From the NCBI GenBank assembly GCA_965224495.1, contig CBDCZI010000025.1:248001-312000 (forward strand): a stretch of DNA of 64,000 nucleotides, read 5' to 3'. Numbering within the stretch: position 1 is the first letter of the stretch; the number at the start of each line of letters is the position of its first letter. Below, piece by piece: positions 34,555 to 42,623 of the stretch. Made by a program: the position numbers and the translations under genes. Below the pieces are notes generated by a model, which saw nothing but the letters and a program-made list of their open reading frames with translations, did not search any database and was not told the origin of the DNA. The stretch is from CBDCZI01 sp965224495 (GTDB taxonomy: Bacteria > Bacteroidota > Bacteroidia > Cytophagales > JAAEPT01).

Positions 34555-36363
34555 TTAATCTAAACTCGAATCTCTTTGGTGACGCTTTAATCGCTGACGG
34601 TAAACACTAAAAATACTTGATTTAGAGATAAATCCTACGTATTCCGAACCATCGACAACAGGTAAATTCCATTTCCCTGTAACTTCAAATTTTTTCATTA
34701 CCGTAGCCATGCCGTCGGTAGTTTTGATAACCACTTTTGGGATATGCATGATGGTACGAACCATTACATCTTGTTGTTTTTGTGGATCAAACATTATCTT
34801 ACGTACATCATCTAAAGAGATTACGCCTACCAAACCACAACTGCTATCTACTACGGGGAAAACATTCCTTTTAGATAGTTTTACTTGTTCAATTAAATCA
34901 CATAAGAAGCCGTCTGGGTGTACTGTTTTGAAATCTCTTTCTATCATTTTAGAAAGTTTCATTCTGTCTAATACCATCTTGTCACGGTTAGCAATCACCA
35001 AATCTCCTCGTTCGACCAAATGTTTGGTGTAGATAGAGTAAGGTTCAAAATAAGAAATTGCCACGTACGAAATCGCTGAAACTAACATCAAAGGAAGCAT
35101 TAAAGCGTAACCACCTGTGATTTCTGCAATTAAGAAAATACCTGTTAATGGTGCGTGTAATACACCACTAAACACACCACACATACCTACCAAAGCAAAG
35201 CTGGCAGGAGATACGTCTCCAATTCCTGTATGATTGATTACTGTAGCGATTAAATAACCTGTCAATGCGCCAATCATCAATGAAGGGGCGAATATCCCTC
35301 CCGAACCACCCGAACCAATAGTCAATGCCGTAGCTATTGCTTTTACTAAAATCAAAGCAAAAATAATACCCAACAATACGAGTATTTCGTCGTAATATTG
35401 GTTGTTTAAGAACAGCGTTTGTTCTAATATATGTGCTGTGTTTCCTGAAATCAAATCTTTAATTGTAGTATAACCCTCTCCGTAGAGACCAGGGAGTACA
35501 GCGACCAATAAAGCTAATAATGTACCGCTTACTAGCAAGCGGACATAGTCATTTTTTATTTGATGAACCAGTCCTTCGAAATAATACTGCATGCGTGTAA
35601 AGTGCAAGGCAACGATACCGCTTACCACACCTAAAACCAAGTAAAAAGGTACTTCACTTGCCGTAAAATGATCTACGACATCAAACTTAAATAATATTTC
35701 TTCGCCTAATAATACTTGTGAAATGGTTGCACCACTTACTGCTGCCAACAATAAAGGAATGAAAATCTCAATTGAAATATCTACAACAATAACTTCGATA
35801 ACAAAGATAACACCTGCAATCGGTGAGTTAAAAATACCAGCTACTGCCCCTGCAGCTCCACAAGCCAACAGTAAGGTTCTGTATTTGTAATTGAGGTGCA
35901 TTTGTTTTGCGATATTTGCTCCAATAGCCGAACCTGTAACTACAATCGGTGCCTCTAATCCGACTGATCCACCAAAACCAACAGTTATTGCACTGGTAAT
36001 CATTCTCGAAAAGGTCATTGAGGGTTTTATTTTACTTGACCCTTTATTGATAATAAATAGAATGTTAGAAATTCCATGACCTAACCGTTCGCCAAAAATA
36101 AATGTTGAAATCAAAAAAGTAATCAATAAACCAACAAAAGGATAGACAACATACCAATAATTAGAAAAAGATAAGGTGTCGTTTCCACTCAAAAAATGGT
36201 GTATGTAATGTACCACACTTTTTAACGTTACCGCTGCCAAACCTGCACCTATACCTACAATTACGCTCAAAAACAGAACGAAATTTTTATTTGAAACATG
36301 TCTAATTCTCCACCTTAATACGGTCGAAGCGATACTTCTTGAATGCATAAGTGCAAAGGTCAT
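34555..36363 (-). CDS. ClC-family chloride channel or H+/Cl- antiporter with C-terminal CBS domains
   Basis: This 602-residue inner-membrane transporter has the ClC core (about 25-440). It includes the ion-pathway motifs GSVGLEAP, with the gating Glu at E137, and SGGSGGIFAPSL. A tandem CBS pair follows (about 460-590: IERDFKTVHPDGFLCDLIEQ, VVDSSCGLVGVISLDDV, LPVVDGSEYVGFISKS) that may sense nucleotides. The first motif is GLEAP rather than the common GREGP, but keeps the Glu. Channel versus antiporter cannot be decided here. Translation may begin at MTFALMHSR or at the internal Met six codons in. Its stop directly abuts the ArsR-like stop from the other strand. Confidence 0.92.
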   Translation of the reverse strand: MTFALMHSRSIASTVLRWRIRHVSNKNFVLFLSVIVGIGAGLAAVTLKSVVHYIHHFLSGNDTLSFSNYWYVVYPFVGLLITFLISTFIFGERLGHGISNILFIINKGSSKIKPSMTFSRMITSAITVGFGGSVGLEAPIVVTGSAIGANIAKQMHLNYKYRTLLLACGAAGAVAGIFNSPIAGVIFVIEVIVVDISIEIFIPLLLAAVSGATISQVLLGEEILFKFDVVDHFTASEVPFYLVLGVVSGIVALHFTRMQYYFEGLVHQIKNDYVRLLVSGTLLALLVAVLPGLYGEGYTTIKDLISGNTAHILEQTLFLNNQYYDEILVLLGIIFALILVKAIATALTIGSGGSGGIFAPSLMIGALTGYLIATVINHTGIGDVSPASFALVGMCGVFSGVLHAPLTGIFLIAEITGGYALMLPLMLVSAISYVAISYFEPYSIYTKHLVERGDLVIANRDKMVLDRMKLSKMIERDFKTVHPDGFLCDLIEQVKLSKRNVFPVVDSSCGLVGVISLDDVRKIMFDPQKQQDVMVRTIMHIPKVVIKTTDGMATVMKKFEVTGKWNLPVVDGSEYVGFISKSSIFSVYRQRLKRHQRDSSLD

Positions 36364-36435
36364 TAATTAATATTAATAAATGAATGTTATCTTTAAGATT
36401 ATTAATAGAAAGGACTTTTATTTTACAATAACGAG

Positions 36436-37380
36436 ATGAATTTGACAGAAAATAAAATCACGTCGCTTTTTGCTATCAAATATCCGATTATTCAAGGAGG
36501 AATGGTTTGGTGTAGCGGTTGGAAATTGGCAAGTGCCGTAAGTAACGCAGGAGGACTGGGTCTGATTGGCTCTGGCTCGATGCGTCCTGAACTTCTTAGA
36601 GAGCATATTCAAAAATGTAAAAAGGCAACAGACAAACCTTTTGGAGTCAATCTACCGCTGATTTATCCCGCTATAGAAGACCATATCGCTGTTCTTATAG
36701 AGGAGGGTGTGAAAATAGTGTTTACCTCAGCAGGAAATCCTAAGAAATTTACGCCTTTACTTAAAGAGCATCATATCACCGTTGTTCATATCGTTTCGAG
36801 TAGTAAGTTCGCCTTAAAAGCACAAGAAGCTGGTGTAGACGCTATTGTCGCTGAGGGTTTTGAGGCAGGTGGACACAATGGAAGAGAAGAAACAACTACT
36901 TTTTGCCTTATTCCAGAAGTTGCAAATAAGGTCACAATTCCTGTGTTGGCGGCAGGAGGTGTCGGAACGGGACGGGCGATTGTCGCTTCATTTGCTTTAG
37001 GAGCAGATGGCGTACAAATTGGTAGTTTGTTTGCTACAAGTAAAGAGTCTTCGGCACATATTAATTTCAAAAAGTTAATTACAGCTACTTCTGAGGGAGG
37101 CACCTTGCTAAGTTTGAAGAAATTAATTCCTGTTCGCTTATTGAAAAATGAATTTCAACAACAGGTTTTTGAAAAAGAAAACCAAGGTGCAAATGACGAT
37201 GAATTACGAGAGTTATTAGGTAAGGGGCGAGCGAAAAAAGGTATTCTTGAGGGAGATTTGGTGAATGGCGAATTAGAAATTGGGCAGGTTGCTTCGCAAA
37301 TCAAAGAAATACAGTCAGTAGCTACTATTATGGCTAGATTGGTTACTGAAACAGAAAAGGTATTGGCGGAATTTCATTAA
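36436..37380 (+). CDS. nitronate monooxygenase-like FMN enzyme
   Basis: This 314-residue TIM-barrel flavoprotein belongs to the 2-nitropropane dioxygenase/FabK superfamily. Motifs are YPIIQGGMVWCSGWKLASAV at the N-terminus, AEGFEAGGHNGRE with the catalytic His of nitronate monooxygenases, and the FMN-phosphate site VLAAGGVGTGRAI...ALGADGVQIGS. The enzyme oxidises alkyl nitronates in this family, while FabK relatives act as enoyl-ACP reductases. The EAGGH motif favours the former but does not settle it. It starts 72 bases from the divergent ClC gene, and a small gene follows three bases after the stop. Confidence 0.85.
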   Translation: MNLTENKITSLFAIKYPIIQGGMVWCSGWKLASAVSNAGGLGLIGSGSMRPELLREHIQKCKKATDKPFGVNLPLIYPAIEDHIAVLIEEGVKIVFTSAGNPKKFTPLLKEHHITVVHIVSSSKFALKAQEAGVDAIVAEGFEAGGHNGREETTTFCLIPEVANKVTIPVLAAGGVGTGRAIVASFALGADGVQIGSLFATSKESSAHINFKKLITATSEGGTLLSLKKLIPVRLLKNEFQQQVFEKENQGANDDELRELLGKGRAKKGILEGDLVNGELEIGQVASQIKEIQSVATIMARLVTETEKVLAEFH

Positions 37381-37383
37381 CTT

Positions 37384-37566
37384 GTGTGTGTGAAAAAACG
37401 GTTGATTTGGTTATCACCTGTCATCCTTGTATTAGGTTTATTAAGTTATTTAGTATTCCAAATAGCAGGTGATTATGACTCTTTTTTCATTGTTTATTCG
37501 GAGAACAAAACAGATACAATAAAATTAAAACGCCTTAATTCTTCCCGTTTCAATACCATATTTTGA
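37384..37566 (+). CDS. small single-pass membrane protein
   Basis: This frame of up to 60 residues starts with GTG; the GTG at 37390 (giving MKKRLIWLSPVI by initiation) looks the better start. It has one hydrophobic helix (WLSPVILVLGLLSYLVFQIA) and a short polar C-terminus. It lies between the nitronate monooxygenase-like gene (3 bases) and the helicase gene (9 bases), which supports co-expression. No family is recognised, and lack of an ATG lowers certainty. Confidence 0.5.
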   Translation: MCVKKRLIWLSPVILVLGLLSYLVFQIAGDYDSFFIVYSENKTDTIKLKRLNSSRFNTIF

Positions 37567-37575
37567 TTATAAATA

Positions 37576-39459
37576 ATGAACCAACAAGCAATCACTCATT
37601 TCAAACACCAACTGCAACTTATAGAAATAGAAAAAGAAGCAGAAATCACGATAAACAAACAATTTATCGAGACAGCCTCTGTCAACGAGCGTGTAAAAAA
37701 AGGCTTTAGTTGGTACCCACTTTACATCAAAGAAGAGGGATTTGGTTTGGGAGATTATCCTTATTTACTTATCGAACGAACAAAAAACAAGGGAGCAAAG
37801 CACCGTTTTAGAAGTGGTAACCCTGTCGAGTTGTTTGATGCCAAAGGAAATGATAAAATTCAAGGTGTCATTCACTACATCAAAGATGACCAGATGAAAC
37901 TTATTTTTCATCGAGACGAATTACCTCATTGGGTATCTACCGCAAGTTTGGGACTAAATTTTTTAGTAGATGAGAAATCTTTTTTAGAAATGGAAAAGGC
38001 AATTAAATTTTTACTCGGAACAGAAAACCACCGAACGATTGAATTAGCGGAAACTATTTTAGGTATTCGTCAGCCTTATTTTTTAGACATTCCTCATCCT
38101 ATCGAAATACCTCAACTTAATATTTCGCAAAATAAAGCGTTAAATAATATGGTGTCGGCACATGATATTGGAATTATTCACGGGCCACCAGGTACAGGGA
38201 AAACAACCACATTAGTACAGGTTATTAAACAATTAGCAAAAGGAGAAAAGCATATTTTGGTTTGTACACCAAGTAATGCTGCCGCTGACTTGTTAACTGA
38301 AAAATTAGCTAATCAGAAATTAAACGTTGTGCGAGTAGGTAGTATTTCTCGTGTAGATGAGGCTTTATTACCACATACTTTAGATGAAAAACTAAAAAGT
38401 ATGAAGGAATATGGCGAAATAAAAAAGCTCAAAAAACAAGCTGCCGAATACCGACGAATGGCAGGGAAGTACAAGCGTAGTTTTGGAAAATCAGAGCGAG
38501 AACAACGTAACTTAATGTACAAAACTGCCAAGTCATTAAGTCGTGATGCAAACGATTACGAAGACCATTTGATAGACAAACTCTTTGACGAGGCAGACGT
38601 AATTACTTGTACTTTGGTTGGTTCAACTTCTCGTTATGTGGCAAACAGACGCTTTCACACAGTTATTATCGATGAGGCAGCACAAGCGTTAGAACCTGCA
38701 ACGTGGATAGCTATTAACAAAGCGAAAAAAGTAATTTTGGCAGGAGACCCTTTTCAATTACCTCCGACTATCAAATCAAGAGAGGCTGCCAAAGAAGGTT
38801 TACAAGTCACCTTATTAGAGCGTTGTATCAAAGAACAAATGCAAGTCAATTTACTTGACACACAATACCGAATGCACGAAAAGATTATGGATTTCTCTAA
38901 TCAGCAGTTTTATGGAGGGAAATTAAAAGCAGATTACTCGGTCAAAGACCATTTGATTGGCGAAGACAAACCCGTGCAGTTTATCGATACGGCGGGTTGT
39001 GGGTTTGAAGAGAAAAAATCGAGAGAAAGTCGAAGTCTATACAATCAAGGTGAATTGGATTTAGTTGTTAAGCTCATCGAACAGCATGTGACTATTCATC
39101 AAGACAACTATTCGGTAGGTGTTATTTCTCCTTACCGAGAGCAAACTGAACGTTTGACTACCAGTATAAATAAAGCCTACAACTACTTACCTTTTGTGAA
39201 AATTGACACGATAGATGCTTTTCAAGGACAGGAAAGAGATTTGATTATTATTTCTTTGGTTCGTTCCAATGAAAATGCGGAGATAGGTTTTTTGAAAGAT
39301 TACCGACGCTTAAATGTGGCACTCACAAGAGCAAGAAAAAAGCTAATTGTTATTGGGGACTCGGCAACCCTTGGTTCAGACAAGTTTTACGGTAAATTCA
39401 TGGATTACATTGATAGTATCGATGCTTACCATTCGGCTTACGAATACCTTTATGATTAA
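37576..39459 (+). CDS. SF1 DNA/RNA helicase of the IGHMBP2/Upf1-like type
   Basis: This 627-residue ATPase has an N-terminal beta-barrel-like region (about 1-170) and two RecA-like domains. Motif I is GPPGTGKTTTLVQV (about 205), motif II IDEAAQALEP, motif III LAGDPFQLPPT, then YRMHEKIMDF, the motif V region DAFQGQERDLIIISL, and motif VI VALTRARKKLIVIGD. This set fits the AAA_11/AAA_12 helicases related to IGHMBP2. They unwind nucleic acids 5'-3'; the substrate in bacteria is poorly defined. It is probably in an operon with the two preceding genes and ends in a bidirectional terminator. Confidence 0.9.
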   Translation: MNQQAITHFKHQLQLIEIEKEAEITINKQFIETASVNERVKKGFSWYPLYIKEEGFGLGDYPYLLIERTKNKGAKHRFRSGNPVELFDAKGNDKIQGVIHYIKDDQMKLIFHRDELPHWVSTASLGLNFLVDEKSFLEMEKAIKFLLGTENHRTIELAETILGIRQPYFLDIPHPIEIPQLNISQNKALNNMVSAHDIGIIHGPPGTGKTTTLVQVIKQLAKGEKHILVCTPSNAAADLLTEKLANQKLNVVRVGSISRVDEALLPHTLDEKLKSMKEYGEIKKLKKQAAEYRRMAGKYKRSFGKSEREQRNLMYKTAKSLSRDANDYEDHLIDKLFDEADVITCTLVGSTSRYVANRRFHTVIIDEAAQALEPATWIAINKAKKVILAGDPFQLPPTIKSREAAKEGLQVTLLERCIKEQMQVNLLDTQYRMHEKIMDFSNQQFYGGKLKADYSVKDHLIGEDKPVQFIDTAGCGFEEKKSRESRSLYNQGELDLVVKLIEQHVTIHQDNYSVGVISPYREQTERLTTSINKAYNYLPFVKIDTIDAFQGQERDLIIISLVRSNENAEIGFLKDYRRLNVALTRARKKLIVIGDSATLGSDKFYGKFMDYIDSIDAYHSAYEYLYD

Positions 39460-39503
39460 AAAATTAGAGAAAGTTCATAAATAAAGAACCTTCTCTAATT
39501 TAA
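39459..39503. terminator. bidirectional terminator between convergent genes
   Basis: AAATTAGAGAA and TTCTCTAATTT form the stem with an inner GTTC/GAAC pair, flanked by A-rich and T-rich tracts on the two sides. It serves both the helicase gene and the convergent gene. Confidence 0.75.
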
Positions 39504-39507
39504 AAAG

Positions 39508-40101
39508 TTAAGCGGTTTTTAAAACCATATCAATACAAATCACTGAAGCCAAAATCAACCTTCTTCTATCGTCATCAGGAGCTACACTTTCATCGATAGA
39601 AAGCATGTAATTATCAGCCGTAGTAAAGAGTTCTTTACCCAATCCAGCCCATTTTTTAGTTACAGATGCTAATTCTTTTTGGTCATCATCTAAAAATTTA
39701 AAATCCCAACCCGTCCATTTTCCTTTCAAAGCGAAAGCTTTTTTGTTGTCAATATCAAAGATATCAAACTTACTCTTTATAGGAGAAAATCGTTGTTTAA
39801 ACGTACCAATAACCTCCTCTGAGTCATTAAACACACTTACAGTTGATAAGAAAAAAGATGATTTTTTATTCAAACGTATGATTTGTTTGCCATCCAATGT
39901 CTTGATGATTACATTAAAAGGAGTCATGCTTTTGTACTTAGAAAAACGCAACATTTTAGTCCAAAAACTCAATTTGTCCTCACGACAATGTAAAATCTCC
40001 TCTTTGGTATCAGGACAAAGAATATCGTAATTGTTTGCCGCTTTAAACATACCTACATGTTCTTTTACAAAGAAATGGTTTCTATTCAATATTTCACTCA
40101 T
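39508..40101 (-). CDS. phospholipid scramblase / LURP-one-like protein
   Basis: This 197-residue protein has a beta-barrel-type pattern. NHFFVKEHVGMFKAANNYDIL starts it; repeated short strands follow with paired turns (EEVIGTFKQRFSPIKSKFDI, KKAFALKGKWTGWDFKFL) and a final helix ending DMVLKTA. This resembles the LURP-one/scramblase (tubby-like) fold, where a twelve-strand barrel wraps a C-terminal helix. The match is by pattern, with no clear motif. The role in bacteria is not established. It is a single gene between a terminator and the EamA promoter region. Confidence 0.6.
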   Translation of the reverse strand: MSEILNRNHFFVKEHVGMFKAANNYDILCPDTKEEILHCREDKLSFWTKMLRFSKYKSMTPFNVIIKTLDGKQIIRLNKKSSFFLSTVSVFNDSEEVIGTFKQRFSPIKSKFDIFDIDNKKAFALKGKWTGWDFKFLDDDQKELASVTKKWAGLGKELFTTADNYMLSIDESVAPDDDRRRLILASVICIDMVLKTA

Positions 40102-40144
40102 AACTGGTTATTTAGTTTATCAAACAATAATATACGGCTAATCA

Positions 40145-40176
40145 TTTAGAATAAATGGTAGGTAATCGTAATTTTG
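40145..40176 (+). promoter_or_regulatory. candidate promoter of the EamA transporter gene
   Basis: TTTA (40145-40148), 20 bases, then TAATTTTG (40169-40176), a perfect -7 box. The transcript would start within a few bases of the ATG at 40184, giving an almost leaderless mRNA. Confidence 0.5.
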
Positions 40177-40183
40177 AAAAACA

Positions 40184-41119
40184 ATGGTGGAAAAATCAAC
40201 TAATTACAAAACTGTCGCTTTGCTGTTGGGGGCATTCGGCGTTATATTTTACTCAACCAAGGCGGTTTTCGTCAAGATGGCTTACCAATATGGCATTGAC
40301 CCAATAACATTAATGTCCTACCGATTGTTGTTTTCTATGCCTTTTTATGTTGTTATTTTCCTTGTTTCTAATTACCGAAAAAAAGAAAAGAAGACGGGCA
40401 AATCGCCAATTAAGCCCAAAGAAATTGCGTTAATTATTTTCTTAGGGTTTATCGGTTATTATATCTCCAGTTTATTAGATTTTGTTGGACTACAATATAT
40501 AGACGCAAGTTTAGAACGTTTAATACTATTCGTTTACCCGACTATTGTTGTGATTTTATCCAAAATATTCTTAAAAAAGCCAGTCACCAAACAACAACTT
40601 TTAGCCATCGCACTGACCTACCTTGGGGTGTTTGTTATCTTTAGTCAAAGCCTCTTTGGAGATGCCACTTTCCAATCACCAAACTTAGGTTTTGGTGTCG
40701 GTCTTATCTTTCTTTGTGCCTTCACTTACGCCACTTATTTAGTCGGTTCTCATCGCTTATTACCACGCTTTGGAACGATTAATTTCACGACCATTGTGAT
40801 GACCATTTCTTTCGTTTCCGTAGCGATACACTACCATTTCTCCTTTGGTTTCAATTACGAAACCTACCATCCCAACGTGTATTATTTATCTTTTGCGATG
40901 GCAATTGTCAGCACATTATTGCCCTCCTATATGATTGCCGAAGCCATCAAACGCATCGGAGCAAACACGGTTGGTATTTTAGGTAGTTTAGGACCTGTTT
41001 CGACCATCAGTTTATCCATGCTTTTCTTGGGCGAACGCTTAACTTTGGTTCAATACATCGGTGCATTTATTATTTTGGGAGGGATTTTTATTGTCAGTCA
41101 AAAAAAGAAAACAGAATAA
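40184..41119 (+). CDS. EamA-family (drug/metabolite) transporter
   Basis: This 311-residue inner-membrane protein has ten predicted helices in two EamA repeats (about 15-155 and 165-305). The first includes STKAVFVKMAYQYGIDPITL and AYLGVFVIFS-type ends; the second includes NTVGILGSLGPVSTISLSML and GAFIILGGIFIVSQ, the classic final helix of DMT exporters. Substrates range from amino acids to nucleotide precursors and cannot be inferred. The C-terminus is a short Lys-rich tail. It is flanked downstream by repeat copy 2 and is probably monocistronic. Confidence 0.88.
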   Translation: MVEKSTNYKTVALLLGAFGVIFYSTKAVFVKMAYQYGIDPITLMSYRLLFSMPFYVVIFLVSNYRKKEKKTGKSPIKPKEIALIIFLGFIGYYISSLLDFVGLQYIDASLERLILFVYPTIVVILSKIFLKKPVTKQQLLAIALTYLGVFVIFSQSLFGDATFQSPNLGFGVGLIFLCAFTYATYLVGSHRLLPRFGTINFTTIVMTISFVSVAIHYHFSFGFNYETYHPNVYYLSFAMAIVSTLLPSYMIAEAIKRIGANTVGILGSLGPVSTISLSMLFLGERLTLVQYIGAFIILGGIFIVSQKKKTE

Positions 41120-41141
41120 GTAATTTTAGTGTTTTTTTTAT

Positions 41142-41298
41142 TTGGAGCATCCCCTTAGTAATGAAATGTTTTCTCGGATTTTCATAGCTATAAATTCGAT
41201 AGAAAGAGAGATAACCGATAAAATCAACAAAGGGGACGGGCTTTCACCTATATCTTTGTTCGTTCCTCACAAAGGATGTCGGCTCTATCCCTATGCCG
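41142..41298 (+). repeat. dispersed intergenic repeat, copy 2
   Basis: It starts TTGGAGCATCCCC and has CGATAGAAAGAGAGATAACC, CGATAAA and GGGGACGGGCTTTC. A hairpin follows in which ATCTTTG pairs with CAAAGGAT around TTCGTTCCTCA, and it ends CTATCCCTATGCC. The hairpin replaces the GC-rich distal stem of copies 1 and 4 with a shorter one, and base pairing is maintained. Confidence 0.8.
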
Positions 41299-41354
41299 AA
41301 TAGACGACGAGAAAAAGTGTTTGTAGCCACCTTTATTTCGTAGATATCATTTCC

Positions 41355-42599
41355 TTAATGCGTGTGTTCCGTTTCTTCTTTGGTCATTTCTGCTAATAAA
41401 TAATAAGCAGAGCTTGTTGCAAATACCGTTTCTTTAGCCATTTTTTTAAGAAATTTTATTTCCACAAAGCCCTTCTCTTTTTGCCCAAGAATCACCTCTG
41501 TTTTAGTGAAAGTTGATTTACGTTGTTCTTCGTGACCATGACCATGATGGTGGTCATCGTGTGCGTGCGTACCGTGGTTGCTAACCTGCTTTTTAACAAA
41601 CACATACGTACGGTTTTTATCAGTTACAACAGCCTCTTCAGGCAATACTGTTGTACTGTCTGTCTGTCCGACCACGATTTTTCCTTTCACGTACATCCCC
41701 GAGAGCAAATGCATTTTTTCAGCGTGAATATGTGCGTGGATATGTACAGCACGAGGATTGTTTTCAAAAGCAGGGCTAATAGCAAACACTTCTCCTTCCA
41801 TTTTTTTGCCATTATTACTCACCTCAAAAATAATTTTTTGTCCGACTTTCACCTTAGCAATGTCCTTTTCGTAAACCTTTAAAGCGACGTGCAAATCATC
41901 GTTATTTACCACCTCAAACAACTTGTTTTGTGGCTGAACAAACGCACCAATATTTGTTTGTACCAAACTCACCACGCCTTTTATAGGAGATTTAATATAA
42001 ATAGACGGATAGATTTTACCTTGTTCTACTCTACTCGGACTCAAGCCTAACATACGCAATTTTGCTTTTAGCCCTTCGACATTTGCTAACGTTGCACGGT
42101 AATTGGCAGTTACTTTTTGTAGATTCTTACCCGAACCCACTTTTTCTTTGTAAAGTATTTCTTGGCGTTTTTTCTCTTTTTGCAAATAAATCAATTCATT
42201 CAAATGGCTCAAATAATCTTGTTGCATTTGTACAATTTCGGGATGCTCCAAATGTGCTAATATTTGCCCTTTCGCAACCTTAGAACCTTCAATGACACGT
42301 ACTTTTTTTATCACTCCACCAACCAAAGACGAAACGTCTGCTTTGTCGTTGGGAGGCAATTCAAGTTCTCCATTAGCATAAACAAATGTGGCTAAAGGTT
42401 TACGTAAAATGAGACCTGTTTTTAGCTTGATTAGTTTTTGTTGTTGGATAGTCAAAACAACTTCCGTTGTACTGTGTTCTGCATGTTCATCGTGTCCATG
42501 TTCATTATGACCGTGTCCCTCGTGTCCTGTTTCTTGTTTTTTTCCGCAAGAGATTGCCAACAAGAGGATACACAAATAAATAATGTTTCTATTTTTCAT
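41355..42599 (-). CDS. RND efflux periplasmic adaptor, CusB/CzcB type
   Basis: This 414-residue membrane-fusion protein links the inner-membrane RND pump to the outer-membrane channel for metal export. It has a lipoprotein signal (ILLLAISCGKK, Cys 18). His-rich metal-binding stretches lie near both ends (GHEGHGHNEHGHDEHAEH and HGTHAHDDHHHGHGHEEQ). Between them are lipoyl/hairpin domains (LPPNDKADVSSLVGGVIKKV) and the HlyD-like beta barrel. It is the third gene of a metal-efflux operon with the pump-channel fusion 24 bases upstream. The His clusters favour Cu, Zn, Co or Ni; the specific metal is not resolved. Confidence 0.9.
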   Translation of the reverse strand: MKNRNIIYLCILLLAISCGKKQETGHEGHGHNEHGHDEHAEHSTTEVVLTIQQQKLIKLKTGLILRKPLATFVYANGELELPPNDKADVSSLVGGVIKKVRVIEGSKVAKGQILAHLEHPEIVQMQQDYLSHLNELIYLQKEKKRQEILYKEKVGSGKNLQKVTANYRATLANVEGLKAKLRMLGLSPSRVEQGKIYPSIYIKSPIKGVVSLVQTNIGAFVQPQNKLFEVVNNDDLHVALKVYEKDIAKVKVGQKIIFEVSNNGKKMEGEVFAISPAFENNPRAVHIHAHIHAEKMHLLSGMYVKGKIVVGQTDSTTVLPEEAVVTDKNRTYVFVKKQVSNHGTHAHDDHHHGHGHEEQRKSTFTKTEVILGQKEKGFVEIKFLKKMAKETVFATSSAYYLLAEMTKEETEHTH

Positions 42600-42623
42600 C
42601 TTTTTATAACTTAATAAATGAAT